From NCBI GenBank assembly GCA_012103455.1, contig WLWT01000001.1:1660001-1724000 (forward strand): a stretch of 64,000 nt of DNA, written 5' to 3'. The notes beneath the pieces are model-generated. The model did no database searches and had not been told where the DNA came from. It saw only the letters and a list, made by a program, of their open reading frames with translations. A program made the translations under genes and the position numbers. Shown here piece after piece: positions 17,278 to 26,988 of this stretch (the first letter of the stretch is position 1; each line of letters begins with the position of its first letter). This DNA is from Gammaproteobacteria bacterium (lineage in GTDB: Bacteria; Pseudomonadota; Gammaproteobacteria; HK1).

Positions 17278-18408
17278 TCACTCGCTGCGCGCCACGATCT
17301 CGCCCACCTCCTCGGCAATGGCAAGAGAGGCGGTTACCCCCGGCGATTCGATACCGAACAGATTGACCAGTCCCGCTACACCGTGTTCGGCAGGGCCTTG
17401 TATTTGGAAGTCGGCGGCAGGTTCACCCCGCGCCGCAATTTTCGGGCGTATGCCGGCGTAGCCCGGGATAATAGCGCGCTCGGCCAAGGCCGGATACCAG
17501 CTTCTTATGGCCGGATAGAAACGCTCGGCCCTGGCCGGGTCCACGCCATAATCTATTGCCTCTGGGTCTATCGCATCCAGCCACTGCACATCAGGTCCGA
17601 AGCGGGCGCCGCCGCCGAGGTCCAAAGTGATGTGAACGCCCAGACCGCCGGGCTCGGGCAGTGGGTAGATCAGCCGCGTAAACGGCGCTTTTCCCGTCAG
17701 CGTGAAGTAATTGCCCTTGGCGAAATGAGCAGCTGGCACGTTGGCCGCGGCCAGTGCGTCAATGGCGTTGGCGACCGCGGGCGCGAACAGACCGGCGCTG
17801 TTGACGAGGGTACGCGCCCGTAGGGTCATGTTCTCTCCCGCCAGATCCACGTTGACGTCGATACCGTCATTGCGCACGCTGGCGCCGGTGAAGCGGCTGC
17901 GCAACGCGAGCATGGCGCCGTGTTCCTCGGCGTCGCCCTGATAGGCCAACATCAAAGAGTGGGTATCGATGATGCCTGTACTGGGGGACAACAAAGCTGC
18001 AGCGGCGCGCACGTTGGACTCCAGCGCCGCCACTTGCGCCCCATCCAGTAATTCCAGATCGTCCACGCCATTGTTTGTCGCGTTGGCCTGGATCCGTTCC
18101 AATTCGCTGGCTTGACTGGGATCGACGGCGACGATGAGCTTGGTGATGCGTTTGTAGGGGACGCCGTGGGCAGCGCAATAGTCGTACAGCAGTGCTTTGC
18201 CACGCACGCAATGGCGTGCTTTGCGGCTTCCCGGCTGGTAGTAGATGCCAGCGTGAATGACCTCGCTGTTGCGCGAACTGGTATGGGTGCCGATGGTATC
18301 GGCCTGTTCCACGATGATCACATCGCGGCCAGCCATGGCGAGATCTCGCGCGATAGCTAACCCCACTACACCGGCGCCGATTATTACAACATCGGCTATT
18401 TCGCTCAT
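17278..18408 (-). CDS. FAD-dependent oxidoreductase, L-2-hydroxyglutarate oxidase-like
   Basis: A 376-residue flavoprotein of the DAO/LhgO group. The dinucleotide-binding fold is at the N terminus: [19 protein letters not shown], then the acidic strand end VIIVEQAD and the motif [20 protein letters not shown] that typifies L-2-hydroxyglutarate oxidases and close relatives. The C-terminal part contains [20 protein letters not shown] and [17 protein letters not shown] for FAD contact. The likely reaction is oxidation of an L-2-hydroxyacid with electrons to the quinone pool or oxygen. It stands between a convergent LysR gene and a divergent HisN-like gene, neither of which fixes the substrate. 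ATG start at 18408. Confidence 0.87.
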   Translation of the reverse strand: MSEIADVVIIGAGVVGLAIARDLAMAGRDVIIVEQADTIGTHTSSRNSEVIHAGIYYQPGSRKARHCVRGKALLYDYCAAHGVPYKRITKLIVAVDPSQASELERIQANATNNGVDDLELLDGAQVAALESNVRAAAALLSPSTGIIDTHSLMLAYQGDAEEHGAMLALRSRFTGASVRNDGIDVNVDLAGENMTLRARTLVNSAGLFAPAVANAIDALAAANVPAAHFAKGNYFTLTGKAPFTRLIYPLPEPGGLGVHITLDLGGGARFGPDVQWLDAIDPEAIDYGVDPARAERFYPAIRSWYPALAERAIIPGYAGIRPKIAARGEPAADFQIQGPAEHGVAGLVNLFGIESPGVTASLAIAEEVGEIVARSE

Positions 18409-18515
18409 CAGTGTTGTTCCTCATTGCAGGCGGGAGCGCATTGTAGGGCCTGCTCACGCTCACTCAAGTCGAGCCTCAAGCATGTTAAGCGCTAAGAATG
18501 CAATAATGACACGCT

Positions 18516-19298
18516 ATGACAACACCAACCGATTGGGCGCCGCTGTGCGATTTCGCGCAGGCTCTGGCGGACATTGCCCGTCCCATCATCCTCGACTACT
18601 TCGGCCGCGCGCCGCAGGCGGCCCGTAAGGGTGACAACACGCCTGTGACCGCCGCCGATCGTGACTCCGAGCAGGTCATGCGCGGGCTCATTGAGCAACG
18701 TTTCCCCGGCCACGGTATTTACGGTGAGGAGTGCGGCATCAAGGAGGGCACATCGTCTTACCTGTGGTTGTTGGATCCGATTGACGGCACTAAATCGTTC
18801 ATTACCGGCAAACCGCTATTCGGCACTCTGATCGCGCTTTTGCACGACGGGGTGCCGGTGATCGGGGTGGTAGACACACCGGCGCTCTCGCGCCGCTGGG
18901 TCGGTTGTGTCGGCCAGGCGACGGTCGAAGGGGCCAGTGAATGCCGGGTAAGCGCGTGCACGGAACTCGCTAGCGCCAAACTCGCCAGCACGTCCATCGA
19001 CATGTTTGCAGGAGCCGCGCTCAACGGCTACCAACGTCTCTCGGAACGCGTTTGGTTTAGAACCTTCGGCGGGGATTGTTTTGTCTACGCCATGCTCGCC
19101 AGCGGGCATCTTGATCTAGTGGTGGAAGCCGGCCTTGCGCCCTATGACTACCTCTCTATGGTGCCGGTTATTGAAGGTGCTGGTGGTGTGATTACGGACT
19201 GGTCGGGAGCGCCGCTTGGCTTGAACAGCGATGGCAAGGTTATCGCGGCGGGTAGCAGGGAGTTACACCGCCAGGTGGTGGAGATTTTAGCGGGGTAG
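18516..19298 (+). CDS. hisN: Inositol monophosphatase family, histidinol-phosphatase-like
   Basis: A 260-residue Mg2+-dependent phosphatase. Metal-site motifs are visible: DNTPVTAADRDSE, HGIYGEECG, WLLDPIDGTKSFITG and the C-terminal APYDYLSMVPVIEGAGG (final metal Asp). The overall length, KGDNTPVTAADR and DGTKSFITGKPLFGTLI agree best with HisN histidinol-phosphate phosphatases, which replace HisB-N in many proteobacteria; a general inositol or 3'-phosphoadenosine phosphatase cannot be excluded. No other his genes are close. ATG start at 18516. Confidence 0.85.
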   Translation: MTTPTDWAPLCDFAQALADIARPIILDYFGRAPQAARKGDNTPVTAADRDSEQVMRGLIEQRFPGHGIYGEECGIKEGTSSYLWLLDPIDGTKSFITGKPLFGTLIALLHDGVPVIGVVDTPALSRRWVGCVGQATVEGASECRVSACTELASAKLASTSIDMFAGAALNGYQRLSERVWFRTFGGDCFVYAMLASGHLDLVVEAGLAPYDYLSMVPVIEGAGGVITDWSGAPLGLNSDGKVIAAGSRELHRQVVEILAG

Positions 19299-19392
19299 TC
19301 GGTCGGACGCCCTAGCTTGTTAAATGCGGTGGCGCCCCCTATCTCACGGGGAAGTTGCGTGTAAGAAGCAAGATTGAAGGATCCGAACGCAG

Positions 19393-20097
19393 ATGCGAAG
19401 AAATATCTACGGCACCGACGATTGGATGATCCGTTGTGGGTATTTGCTGCTGGCGACTACGATTCTGGCTCCGAGCTGTAGCGCCGACGCCTCTTTGAAC
19501 GCCATCTTCATGAGCCCGTGGACCTGGGTTGGATCCGGGGTGAGTGCGGTCATTTTGGCCATCGGCTACGGCGTGCGTGCCGACGAGAAGCGCATCATTG
19601 GCGTTTGGCATATTCTCGAACACGCCACCGAGGTGCGTATCGAAGAGTTGGCGGTGAGTTCGGGGCGCACTGTACGCTTTTTGCGGCGCGCCGTGCAGAT
19701 TATCAATCAGCAGCCGAATGTTTATTACGTGTGGGATGAGCAGCACGGTGTTATCGTGGATGGCCGCCTGCGCACGCGCCGCCATGCAGTGGATCGTTGC
19801 GAGAGCTGCGGGGCCGCGGTCGCCGTGACGTTTTCCCTGGATGTTCCCGCCATCCCCCGTTGCGAGTACTGTGGCGGACCGGTAATGGTGCGTGATCTCA
19901 ATCAGCTCAAGGAAGATCACATGAAGCAACTGCGGGCTGAGTCCGGTGCGGTGCAACGGCGTTTCAACCTGTGGGTGTTCCTGCTGCTGTTTTTCTTCAC
20001 CGGTGGCATCGCCGCCATCCCATACGCTCTTTGGGCCACCGGCGTGTTCCACCACCTGTGCAAGGAGCTTGGTCTTTCCAAGACTTGCAAGACTTAA
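19393..20097 (+). CDS. Membrane protein with a four-cysteine zinc-ribbon-like module
   Basis: A 234-residue protein I cannot assign to a named family. Visible parts: two hydrophobic segments near residues 14-30 and 44-60; a soluble region with VRIEELAVSSGRTVRFLRRAVQIIN, which has the look of a small winged-helix; a four-cysteine ribbon (CESCG, then CEYCG about 20 residues later); a charged stretch (LNQLKEDHMKQLRAES) and a C-terminal membrane segment (WVFLLLFFFTGGIAAIPYALWA). It could sense metal or redox state at the membrane, but that is conjecture. It precedes the flavodoxin-like gene by 26 bases, so the two may be co-transcribed. Confidence 0.75.
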   Translation: MRRNIYGTDDWMIRCGYLLLATTILAPSCSADASLNAIFMSPWTWVGSGVSAVILAIGYGVRADEKRIIGVWHILEHATEVRIEELAVSSGRTVRFLRRAVQIINQQPNVYYVWDEQHGVIVDGRLRTRRHAVDRCESCGAAVAVTFSLDVPAIPRCEYCGGPVMVRDLNQLKEDHMKQLRAESGAVQRRFNLWVFLLLFFFTGGIAAIPYALWATGVFHHLCKELGLSKTCKT

Positions 20098-20123
20098 GTT
20101 AAGTGTCAGATCAGCGGGAGAAT

Positions 20124-20585
20124 ATGAAGCATCTGCTGATCGTCTATCATTCGCAAACCGGTAATACCAAAGCCCTGGCGGATGCCGTCATGCGGGGCGC
20201 TTGTTTGCCGGATATTGAGGGGGTCTACAGCCAGGCGCTATTGGCCCGCGACGCGGGGGTTGAGGATGTGCTGCGATGTGACGGGTTGATTCTAGGCACA
20301 CCGGAGAATTTCGGCTACATGTCGGGAGGCATGAAGGATTTTCTGGATCGCATCTTCTATCCGCTTCAAGGGCGGGTGGATGGATTGCCCTATGCTCTAT
20401 TCGTCTGTGCCGGCAACGATGGCTCCGGCGCGAAGCGTGCAGTCAAGCGCATAGCCAGCGGCTTGGCACTAAAGGAGGTGCAAACTCCGCTCATCTTCAG
20501 AGGGCAACCCGATGACCCAGCGCTGCACGTATGCACCGAACTCGGCTCAGCGATGGCAGCCGGCTTGGAACTCGGAGTGTTCTAG
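20124..20585 (+). CDS. Flavodoxin / NAD(P)H:FMN reductase-like protein
   Basis: A 153-residue flavodoxin-fold protein. The FMN phosphate loop is YHSQTGNTKALADAV near residue 8; the isoalloxazine-side loops are LGTPENFGYMSGGMKDFLDR and CAGNDGSGAKRAVKR. It likely binds FMN and shuttles electrons or reduces quinones or other small acceptors. I chose the ATG at 20124 because GGGAG lies just upstream; seven more codons are open to 20103. It follows the zinc-ribbon membrane protein closely. Repeats of the GAATTGACC type begin 10 bases after its stop. Confidence 0.82.
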   Translation: MKHLLIVYHSQTGNTKALADAVMRGACLPDIEGVYSQALLARDAGVEDVLRCDGLILGTPENFGYMSGGMKDFLDRIFYPLQGRVDGLPYALFVCAGNDGSGAKRAVKRIASGLALKEVQTPLIFRGQPDDPALHVCTELGSAMAAGLELGVF

Positions 20586-20594
20586 CACTGTTGC

Positions 20595-20647
20595 GAATTG
20601 ACCCCTACGGTAGAATTGACCCCGGGATAGAATTGACCGCCGGGGTA
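20595..20647 (+). repeat. Three GAATTGACC direct repeats
   Basis: Units start at 20595, 20613 and 20630: GAATTGACCCCTACGGTA, GAATTGACCCCGGGATA, GAATTGACCGCCGGGGTA. Direct repeats containing AATTGACCCC are reminiscent of the multiple repeats at ends of IS21-type elements, so this may be a relic of such an end. No transposase gene is near. Confidence 0.6.
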
Positions 20648-20704
20648 GCTCACCTCGAGACAGCCCACTCCAAAGCAGTCCCATTCGCGGGGGGCTGTGC
20701 CGGC

Positions 20705-22807
20705 TTATCCTGGGGCTAAAACGATACTGCCACCTTCAGAGTTACCGTTGGGCAAGCTCAATATATCTAGAAGAATCTGGGCCGCTTCTCTCAGTACCGC
20801 ATCGCCCAATATCTTTTCCTCTTTTTCCATCACTTCCCGGTCCCGCTCCTCATCCGGGTCGCGCGGAGTTAGGCCCTTGTGGACGCGCAACTTGTTCTCC
20901 CGCGCCAGGGCTGTCGCCTCCCGGTTAGCTTGCTCGTTTTCCCTAAACTGCTGGACTAGGCTTAAACTCTTACGTTCACCACTTTCTTGTTGTACTTTGG
21001 CCTCTTCCACCAGGTATTGGAAATGGGGGTCGGCATTGACCCGATCTTCATGACGTACTTTCAGATCATCCACTAGACTGGGTTTGTAGTTGGCCGGTGC
21101 GAACGAGGCGGGCGCTGTTTTCGACCATTCCAGGGCATTGTCCAATGCCCGTTCACCGACGCTTTCAGCGCCTAGTGCGGTAGGAAAGAGAATATCCGGT
21201 ATTACCCCGCGGTGCTGGGTGCTCTCGCCGTTAACGCGGAAGTACTGGGCCACCGTCAGCTTAAGCGATCCGAGCCCTTCTTGACCGCGCTCCGCATAGT
21301 TATCCAAAGGTACGAAGTGTTGCACCGTACCCTTGCCGAAGGTGGGTTCGCCGACGATGAGGCCGCGCCGGTAATCCTGAATAGCGCCGGCGAAAATCTC
21401 CGAGGCAGAGGCGCTGAAGCGGTCCACCAGGACAATGAGCGGTCCACTGTAGGCGACGCCGCGATCATTGTCTTTTTTGACTTGGATACGCCCATCGGAG
21501 TAACGCATCTGCACCACCGGGCCGGTATCGATGAACAATCCGGTAACGTCGGTGGCTTCATCCAGCGAGCCGCCGCTATTGCCCCGTAAATCGATCACGA
21601 TGCCGTCAACCGGCTCTTCCTTGAGTTGCTCCAGCAGGCGGCGGATGTCCCGTGAAGCGCTGCGGTAGTTGCGCTCTCCCCTGGATCGCCCACCGCTATC
21701 GAGGTAGAAAGTGGGCAGCTCTATGACCCCCACGCGCTTGCCGGGCGCGCCTGGGATCTCATCGAGGATGTCGAGTTTGGCGGCCTGCTCATCCAGGTTG
21801 ACTTTGTCGCGGACCAGGCGTAACCGGTGCCGTTTGCCGCCGGGTCCTGCGCTCTTGGGTAATATCGCTAGCCTTACAGCGGTGCCTTTTTCGCCGCGTA
21901 TGAGTTGCACTACGTCTTCTAGCCGCCAGCTAACGACGTCTCGGATCTCGCCGTCCTCTTGCCCCACACCAACGATACGGTCGTCTACCTTCAGTGTCTT
22001 GTCTAGATCGGCCGGACCGCCCGGAATGATGTGGCGCACGACGGTGTATTCGTTTTCAGTGGAGAGCGCTGCGCCTATGCCGGTGAGCGATAAGCGCATA
22101 CGGATCTGGAAGTTCTCCGAGCTGCGCGGTGACAGATAGGTAGTGTGCGGCTCGATAGTTCGCCCATAAGCGCTCATGAAGATCTGGAATACGTCATTCG
22201 CGTTGAGCTGCTGTACCCGCAAGGCGAGCCGCTCGTAGCGCTTGGTCAGTAGCTCTCTGATTTCGTCCGGTTTCTTGCCGGCGAGGCGTTGCGACAGGAT
22301 GTCGTTCTTGACCCGCAACCGCCAGACCTCGTCCAGCGCTTTTTCATCGGCCGCCCACGGTGCTTCGATGCGGTCGAAAGCGAAGACTTCCTCGCGGGTG
22401 AAGTTGAAGGGATGAGCCAGCAGTGAAATGGCGTATTTGGTCCGCGTGTCCACCTGGGTGCGGAAGCGTTTGAATATTTCGAAGGCCGGTTCTACCCGGG
22501 CGCGGTGGAGCATATCGTCGAGTTTGTAGCGATAAATTTCGAACGTCTTTACATCGGAGCGCAGAAAGTAGCTTCTATTGGGGTCCAGCGCTTCCAGATA
22601 CCGCTTCAAGAGCGCCGCGGAGAAACGGTCGTCCAAGGCCATCTTTTTGTAGTGATGACGGCTCAGAAGTTTGGTGACGAGGGTAGTCGCCTGGCGTTGT
22701 GTGGAGGTCAGCTTGAGTTCATTCAAATCGACCGTACGCACTTCGGCGCAGGCCGCAGCACTCAGAGCCAGAGTTATTGCGAAACCCGAGAGAAGACGCA
22801 TTAACAT
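20705..22807 (-). CDS. prc: Tail-specific (carboxy-terminal processing) protease
   Basis: Periplasmic S41 protease that trims or degrades proteins from their C termini. From the ATG at 22807 it has 700 residues, close to E. coli Prc. Order: signal peptide (MLMRLLSGFAITLALSAAACA), N-terminal helical domain (LTSTQRQATTLVTKLLSRHHY, SYFLRSDV), PDZ domain (GIGAALSTENEYTVVRHIIPGGPAD), then the protease core VDGIVIDLRGNSGGSLDEA, nucleophile region VDRFSASASEIFAGAIQDY and the general-base Lys in GEPTFGKGTVQHF. A DUF3340-type tail follows. The frame is open 15 codons further to 22852, but that stretch is built from a 15-bp repeat; AAGG precedes 22807. Divergence from family length is small. Confidence 0.94.
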   Translation of the reverse strand: MLMRLLSGFAITLALSAAACAEVRTVDLNELKLTSTQRQATTLVTKLLSRHHYKKMALDDRFSAALLKRYLEALDPNRSYFLRSDVKTFEIYRYKLDDMLHRARVEPAFEIFKRFRTQVDTRTKYAISLLAHPFNFTREEVFAFDRIEAPWAADEKALDEVWRLRVKNDILSQRLAGKKPDEIRELLTKRYERLALRVQQLNANDVFQIFMSAYGRTIEPHTTYLSPRSSENFQIRMRLSLTGIGAALSTENEYTVVRHIIPGGPADLDKTLKVDDRIVGVGQEDGEIRDVVSWRLEDVVQLIRGEKGTAVRLAILPKSAGPGGKRHRLRLVRDKVNLDEQAAKLDILDEIPGAPGKRVGVIELPTFYLDSGGRSRGERNYRSASRDIRRLLEQLKEEPVDGIVIDLRGNSGGSLDEATDVTGLFIDTGPVVQMRYSDGRIQVKKDNDRGVAYSGPLIVLVDRFSASASEIFAGAIQDYRRGLIVGEPTFGKGTVQHFVPLDNYAERGQEGLGSLKLTVAQYFRVNGESTQHRGVIPDILFPTALGAESVGERALDNALEWSKTAPASFAPANYKPSLVDDLKVRHEDRVNADPHFQYLVEEAKVQQESGERKSLSLVQQFRENEQANREATALARENKLRVHKGLTPRDPDEERDREVMEKEEKILGDAVLREAAQILLDILSLPNGNSEGGSIVLAPG

Positions 22808-22822
22808 AGTGACCTTTGCCCC

Positions 22823-22852
22823 TTTATATGAATGCATTTTATATGAACGCAT
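22823..22852 (-). repeat. 15-bp tandem repeat upstream of prc
   Basis: TTTATATGAATGCAT and TTTATATGAACGCAT lie side by side, 14 of 15 bases alike, in the leader region before the chosen prc start codon. This copy is probably non-coding. Confidence 0.8.
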
Positions 22853-22937
22853 TTACTCGAACGCGCATTGGACGCGCTCCATTCGATACTCCGTACCGGC
22901 TCACAGTCTGTTTGCCTTCATCTGCAATCTTCATAGC

Positions 22938-24545
22938 CTACTGCGGATGGCCCCTACTGTCGGATGAACCTGCTCTGGATAGCCCTATTGCTGGATGGCG
23001 AATAGCGATAACCGTAGTGCCCGCGATAATCATGTCACCGTAGGTCACACGTACTGCTTTTTTGGCCTGTCCAAGCTTGCCGTCGCGCATGACGAAGGTG
23101 GGGCACTCGCCGTGTAATGGGGTGAGACGTACATCATCCCCTGCTAGTTCAATACTGGCTTGTTGCCTGTCGGCCAGCACCCGATCTAGAGTAAAGCCGT
23201 TTTCGCGGGCCCGCTCTGCCCGTGCCCCGGAACACCACTGGATGTTGTCTTGTCCGGGCCGGTTCGGAAAAGCCAACCCAGGTGAGCCGGGGTTGCGGCC
23301 CATTTCAGCCAATTGTCCGCGCCGCAACGCAAGGCGCATGTCGGTGTCCCGTAAAAACACTCCAGCGTACCGGTTAGTTGGGACGAAATCGAGAGGTCCC
23401 ACTGGCGTCAACAGGGCGGTGGCCTCCTCTAATTTGCGGTTTTGCCCCGGTGGGACTACGCAGTCGCCCATGGAGATGTCTTTTTGCAGCGCCGTTATGG
23501 TGATCCCGTCGATATCCACATTCACCCGCAATACACCGCGGCTGGAGTGGGTAACCCAGCGCCCGTCGGGCAGCAATTCATAGGTATAACGGGCGACGAT
23601 GTCCGAAAACGGTGCCGCGGGTAAGGCCAAACCGCAGATGATCAGTTCTAGGTCTGCCCGCGACGGACGGGTCAGCATCACGGTGTCTTCGGGGTCCAGC
23701 GAGAGAGTATCGGCGTTGTGCGTCTTGACCGTTTCCTCGACGTCCACAATGGCCTGATCGATGGCCTCAGGTGAGCCGATAACCAGGCCGTGTCCCTGTG
23801 CTAACCACTCATGGCGATCGCCTGTGGAGATATTATAGGTAGCGAGGAAAAACGCCTGCGGCTCAAACACCGGCAGGCTGGACATGGTTGTCTTCAATTC
23901 CTTGGAGCCCGGTTCGAAGCGCTCTAGCAAGATGACCGGATCAGCCGGCAGCAGCGGTGGCCGTTCACCGGGGCTCATGCGCACCAGACAGCGCCGCTCG
24001 ATGGCCTCCTCTATGCGCTGCGGTAACCATGTGCGTCCGGGCGGTACCAGCCTGTAGCAGGCCTGATCTTCAGGAGTGCCTTTCAAAGAGAAGCGGCCCA
24101 CTCCTTCCCACGGCACTTCGATTTCATTCATACAGGTGTGGGTACCGGCACCAAACCAACACTCCCCTGGGGGGGTGAGTGCCAAGATGCGCGAGGCGCC
24201 ATTGACCGGTGCGCCGCATACATCGCCGCCGATTTCCTCGACATCACCGGTGCAAAGAGCGATACGAATGCCGTCTTGCGAATGTTTCAGGTCGGAGGGC
24301 TCGCCGATGCCGCGAACGGTGATGTCGAGTACCGTGCGCAGCGCATCGGTGGCGGAGTCGAATACACACAGGAATGAGTCGCCAATGTTCTTGACGATGC
24401 GCCCACCCACCGCTTCGACCAGCCGACGTACGGCCTCTTCATGCTCGGCCGGGATGCGCCGCAAGCCTTCGCGATCCGTTCTCGACACCCGTCCGGTGTA
24501 GTCGGCGAGATCGGTAAACAGTACGGTTCGCGTAACGGTCGACAA
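22938..24545 (-). CDS. Class III adenylate/guanylate cyclase domain protein
   Basis: A 535-residue protein. Residues about 1-180 are a class III nucleotidyl cyclase domain: VLFTDLADYTGR supplies the first metal Asp, VKNIGDSFLCVF the second with a substrate-side Lys, and PVNGASRILA the Asn-x3-Arg transition-state pair, so activity looks possible. The middle has no domain I recognise. The last ~70 residues (ASIELAGDDVRLTPL, then RVTYGDMIIAG) have the beta-strand rhythm of an FHA or cyclic-nucleotide-like fold, but the FHA hallmark residues are unclear. Translation probably starts at TTG 24545, because an in-frame stop lies just upstream and no ATG fits. It is divergent from a decayed DUF1631/GGDEF/EAL gene. 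Confidence 0.8.
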   Translation of the reverse strand: MSTVTRTVLFTDLADYTGRVSRTDREGLRRIPAEHEEAVRRLVEAVGGRIVKNIGDSFLCVFDSATDALRTVLDITVRGIGEPSDLKHSQDGIRIALCTGDVEEIGGDVCGAPVNGASRILALTPPGECWFGAGTHTCMNEIEVPWEGVGRFSLKGTPEDQACYRLVPPGRTWLPQRIEEAIERRCLVRMSPGERPPLLPADPVILLERFEPGSKELKTTMSSLPVFEPQAFFLATYNISTGDRHEWLAQGHGLVIGSPEAIDQAIVDVEETVKTHNADTLSLDPEDTVMLTRPSRADLELIICGLALPAAPFSDIVARYTYELLPDGRWVTHSSRGVLRVNVDIDGITITALQKDISMGDCVVPPGQNRKLEEATALLTPVGPLDFVPTNRYAGVFLRDTDMRLALRRGQLAEMGRNPGSPGLAFPNRPGQDNIQWCSGARAERARENGFTLDRVLADRQQASIELAGDDVRLTPLHGECPTFVMRDGKLGQAKKAVRVTYGDMIIAGTTVIAIRHPAIGLSRAGSSDSRGHPQ

Positions 24546-24659
24546 ACGATGATCCGGCTAGAGATGGGAGCCAATTCCATAAGTGTAAACTAGCTCGGCG
24601 CTGAAAATCTCAAAACTTGTCGAACTGCGGCCTCGTCCTTTTACGCGGTCGCATTGGTA

Positions 24660-26575
24660 AAAGCATAATTGCGATGACGGATGGACCGGAAAGTGAATTG
24701 ACGGTGCTACGGATACGCTCTCTCAGGGATGTGATCAGGGAACGTTTTTTTCCGGGTTTTTGCGGTCTGATGCGGCAGTTCGTTCGTGGCACTAGAGCGG
24801 GCTTTTGGTGTAGTTTTCGTTTTTACTGTCGGCCCCGAGTTGCAGATGAGGTTGAATGCACTCGAGCCGGCGATCCACAAAGTTGCTCTCGTGGATCCCT
24901 CGTTTTTTGAGTTCTCCGAGCATCCTGTACGACAACTGCTCAACCAGTTAGCCCGATTGCGGCCCGAACTCGGGGATACCGATGCGCCGGAGAGCGAGTT
25001 GTGGGACGTGGCCGATGCGGTATTAGGGCCTTTGCTCAGCGGTTTCGAGCGGGACGTGAGTCTTTTTACGGATGCATTAGTCGAACTGGATGCTTTGGTT
25101 CAACGGCAAGCGAAGGCGTACCAGGAGAGTGTGGATGCGGTGAGCGCCGCATGTTCTGCCCAAGAAGCATTCATTCTCGCCCGCCGTGGCGCCGCTGAGG
25201 GCGCCGGGCAACCGGCCGTTCCGGTAGAGCGTGGCATTGCCAAAGAATGGGCAGTTTGGCTGAATCGGGTGGGGCGTATAGAGCCAGGCGAACAGATCGG
25301 GATGGGGCTGGGCGACGATGTCAAGCAACACCCGCTCGCCTGGATAGGCCACAGCCGGTCGAGTTTTGTTTTCGTCCGATAAGCGTGGCGAAAACTCGTT
25401 GACTACGAGCCAGCAGGAACTGGCTATGCAACTACGGCGTGGCACTGCGGCTATATAGCCCGCGCCCAAGACTTGCCGCTGGTGGAACGCGCTCTAAGCC
25501 GTGTTTTGCAAGATCTGCATGGACTGCTTGAGCGGCGTGCGACGCGGGATGTCAACACCGGGCTGCTGAATCGCAAATCCCTTTTGGTCCGTTTGCGCGA
25601 TGCATTGTAGCGAAGTGCGCAAGAGGGTCGGGGAGTCGCTCTTGTCGCCGTATCCGTTGAGGAGTTGGATGCACTCGGCGAGCAAAATTGGGAAGCGCAG
25701 ATGCGGGCGGACATAGATGGTGCGTATCGAGTCCGGTGGGTCCACCTCCGGTGACTACCAGGATCGCATCAGGAAAACCCCGTCTCAAGAGGGCGTACAT
25801 CTGCGTTGCCACCGGGTTGCTCCGCTGGTGGCGGAACAACGCAACCGAGCCCACTTCGAGGTGCTGCTGGGCATTCGCGACGACGCCGGCGAACCGGTGC
25901 CGGCGGCGCAGTTCGTGCGCGCGGCGGAGCACTTCGGACATATGCCGGCGGTGGATCGTTGGGTGATCCGCAGTATGCTCAACTGGATGCGCGAGCATCG
26001 CCGGTGGCTCAGGCGGGTGGGCGGTTTCGCCATCAATCTCTCCGGAGCATCTTTGAGCGATCCGCACTTGGTGGAATACGTGCTGGAATTGCTCGGTCAA
26101 AGCCGTGTGCCACCGGGCAAGATTGTGTTTGAGGTGACCGAGGCGGTGGCGGTCGATAACATGAATCAGACGCAGAATTTTCTCCGCACCTTATCGGAGA
26201 TGGGGTGCCGCTTTGCTTTGGATGGTTTCGGCTCTGGGCAAAGTTCCTACAGTTCCCTCGAACGGCTACCCGTCGATTACGTCAAGATAGATGGCATATT
26301 CGTCCGTGACATAGAGAGATGAGGCGGATTTGGCGGTAGTGCAGTCGGTCAATGAGATCGCGCACTTCATGGGGAAGAAGACCGTCGCCGAGTTGGTGCA
26401 GTCGCCGAAGGCGGTGGAGCGGTTGCGTAAAGTCGGAGTCGATTACGGGCAGGGCTTTTACATAGACATGCCGTTTTATGTGGAAGATGCGACCGAAGAG
26501 ATGCTGGCTTCTTTGCCACCGGTGCTATCTGCTACCGAAACAGGCTCAAATACACGGCGTGGTAACCGTACATAG
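24660..26575 (+). pseudogene. DUF1631-GGDEF-EAL protein, multiply broken
   Basis: Pieces in changing frames add up to one protein. 24786-25382 is DUF1631 (GPELQMRLNALEPAIHKVAL, HPVRQLLNQLARLRP, HPLAWIGHSRSSFVFV). A frameshift near 25378 continues DKRGENSLTTSQQELAMQLR; another near 25455 gives ARAQDLPLVERALSRVLQDL and the GGDEF opening RDVNTGLLNRKSLLVRLRDA. A TAG at 25606-25609 follows, then ALVAVSVEELDAL. Most of the GGDEF domain is missing. From 25717 an EAL domain runs (HFEVLLGIRDDAGEPVPAA, GFAINLSGASLSDP, FALDGFGSGQSSYSSL, VDYVKIDGIFV), with a last frameshift near 26320 before VAELVQSPKAVERLR and VDYGQGFYIDMPF. The DUF1631 N terminus is also absent. Such fusions link DUF1631 to cyclic-di-GMP turnover; here the gene is dead. 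Confidence 0.85.
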
Positions 26576-26988
26576 CTGATACGAATGGTGGTATGCGTAC
26601 CACATGTGCCGTTGTAAAGTGGCTGTGGGAAAAGGGTATGGATTTCCTAATGGCTCAACTCTTCGCCCACCGCCTCAACGGATCATCAAGCGGCCATGAG
26701 CAACGAACGGATACCCGGGAAGATCGATAAATATACTGTACGGGGTGTTGCTGGCCGCGGTGCCCAGGACATCGTATACAGAGGGGGCATGACCCGTTTA
26801 TCGAGCGGCAGGTAGCGATCAAGGTGTGGACCCGGGAAGCGGGTACCGATGAGGAGGCCGATACGCGTATGCGGTGCCTCTTCTTCAATGAGGCACAGGC
26901 TGCGGGTAACCTCGATCATCCCAACATTCTACGGGTCTATGATGCAGGTGAGGCCAACGGTCAGCCTTACATCGTAATGGAGTACTTA

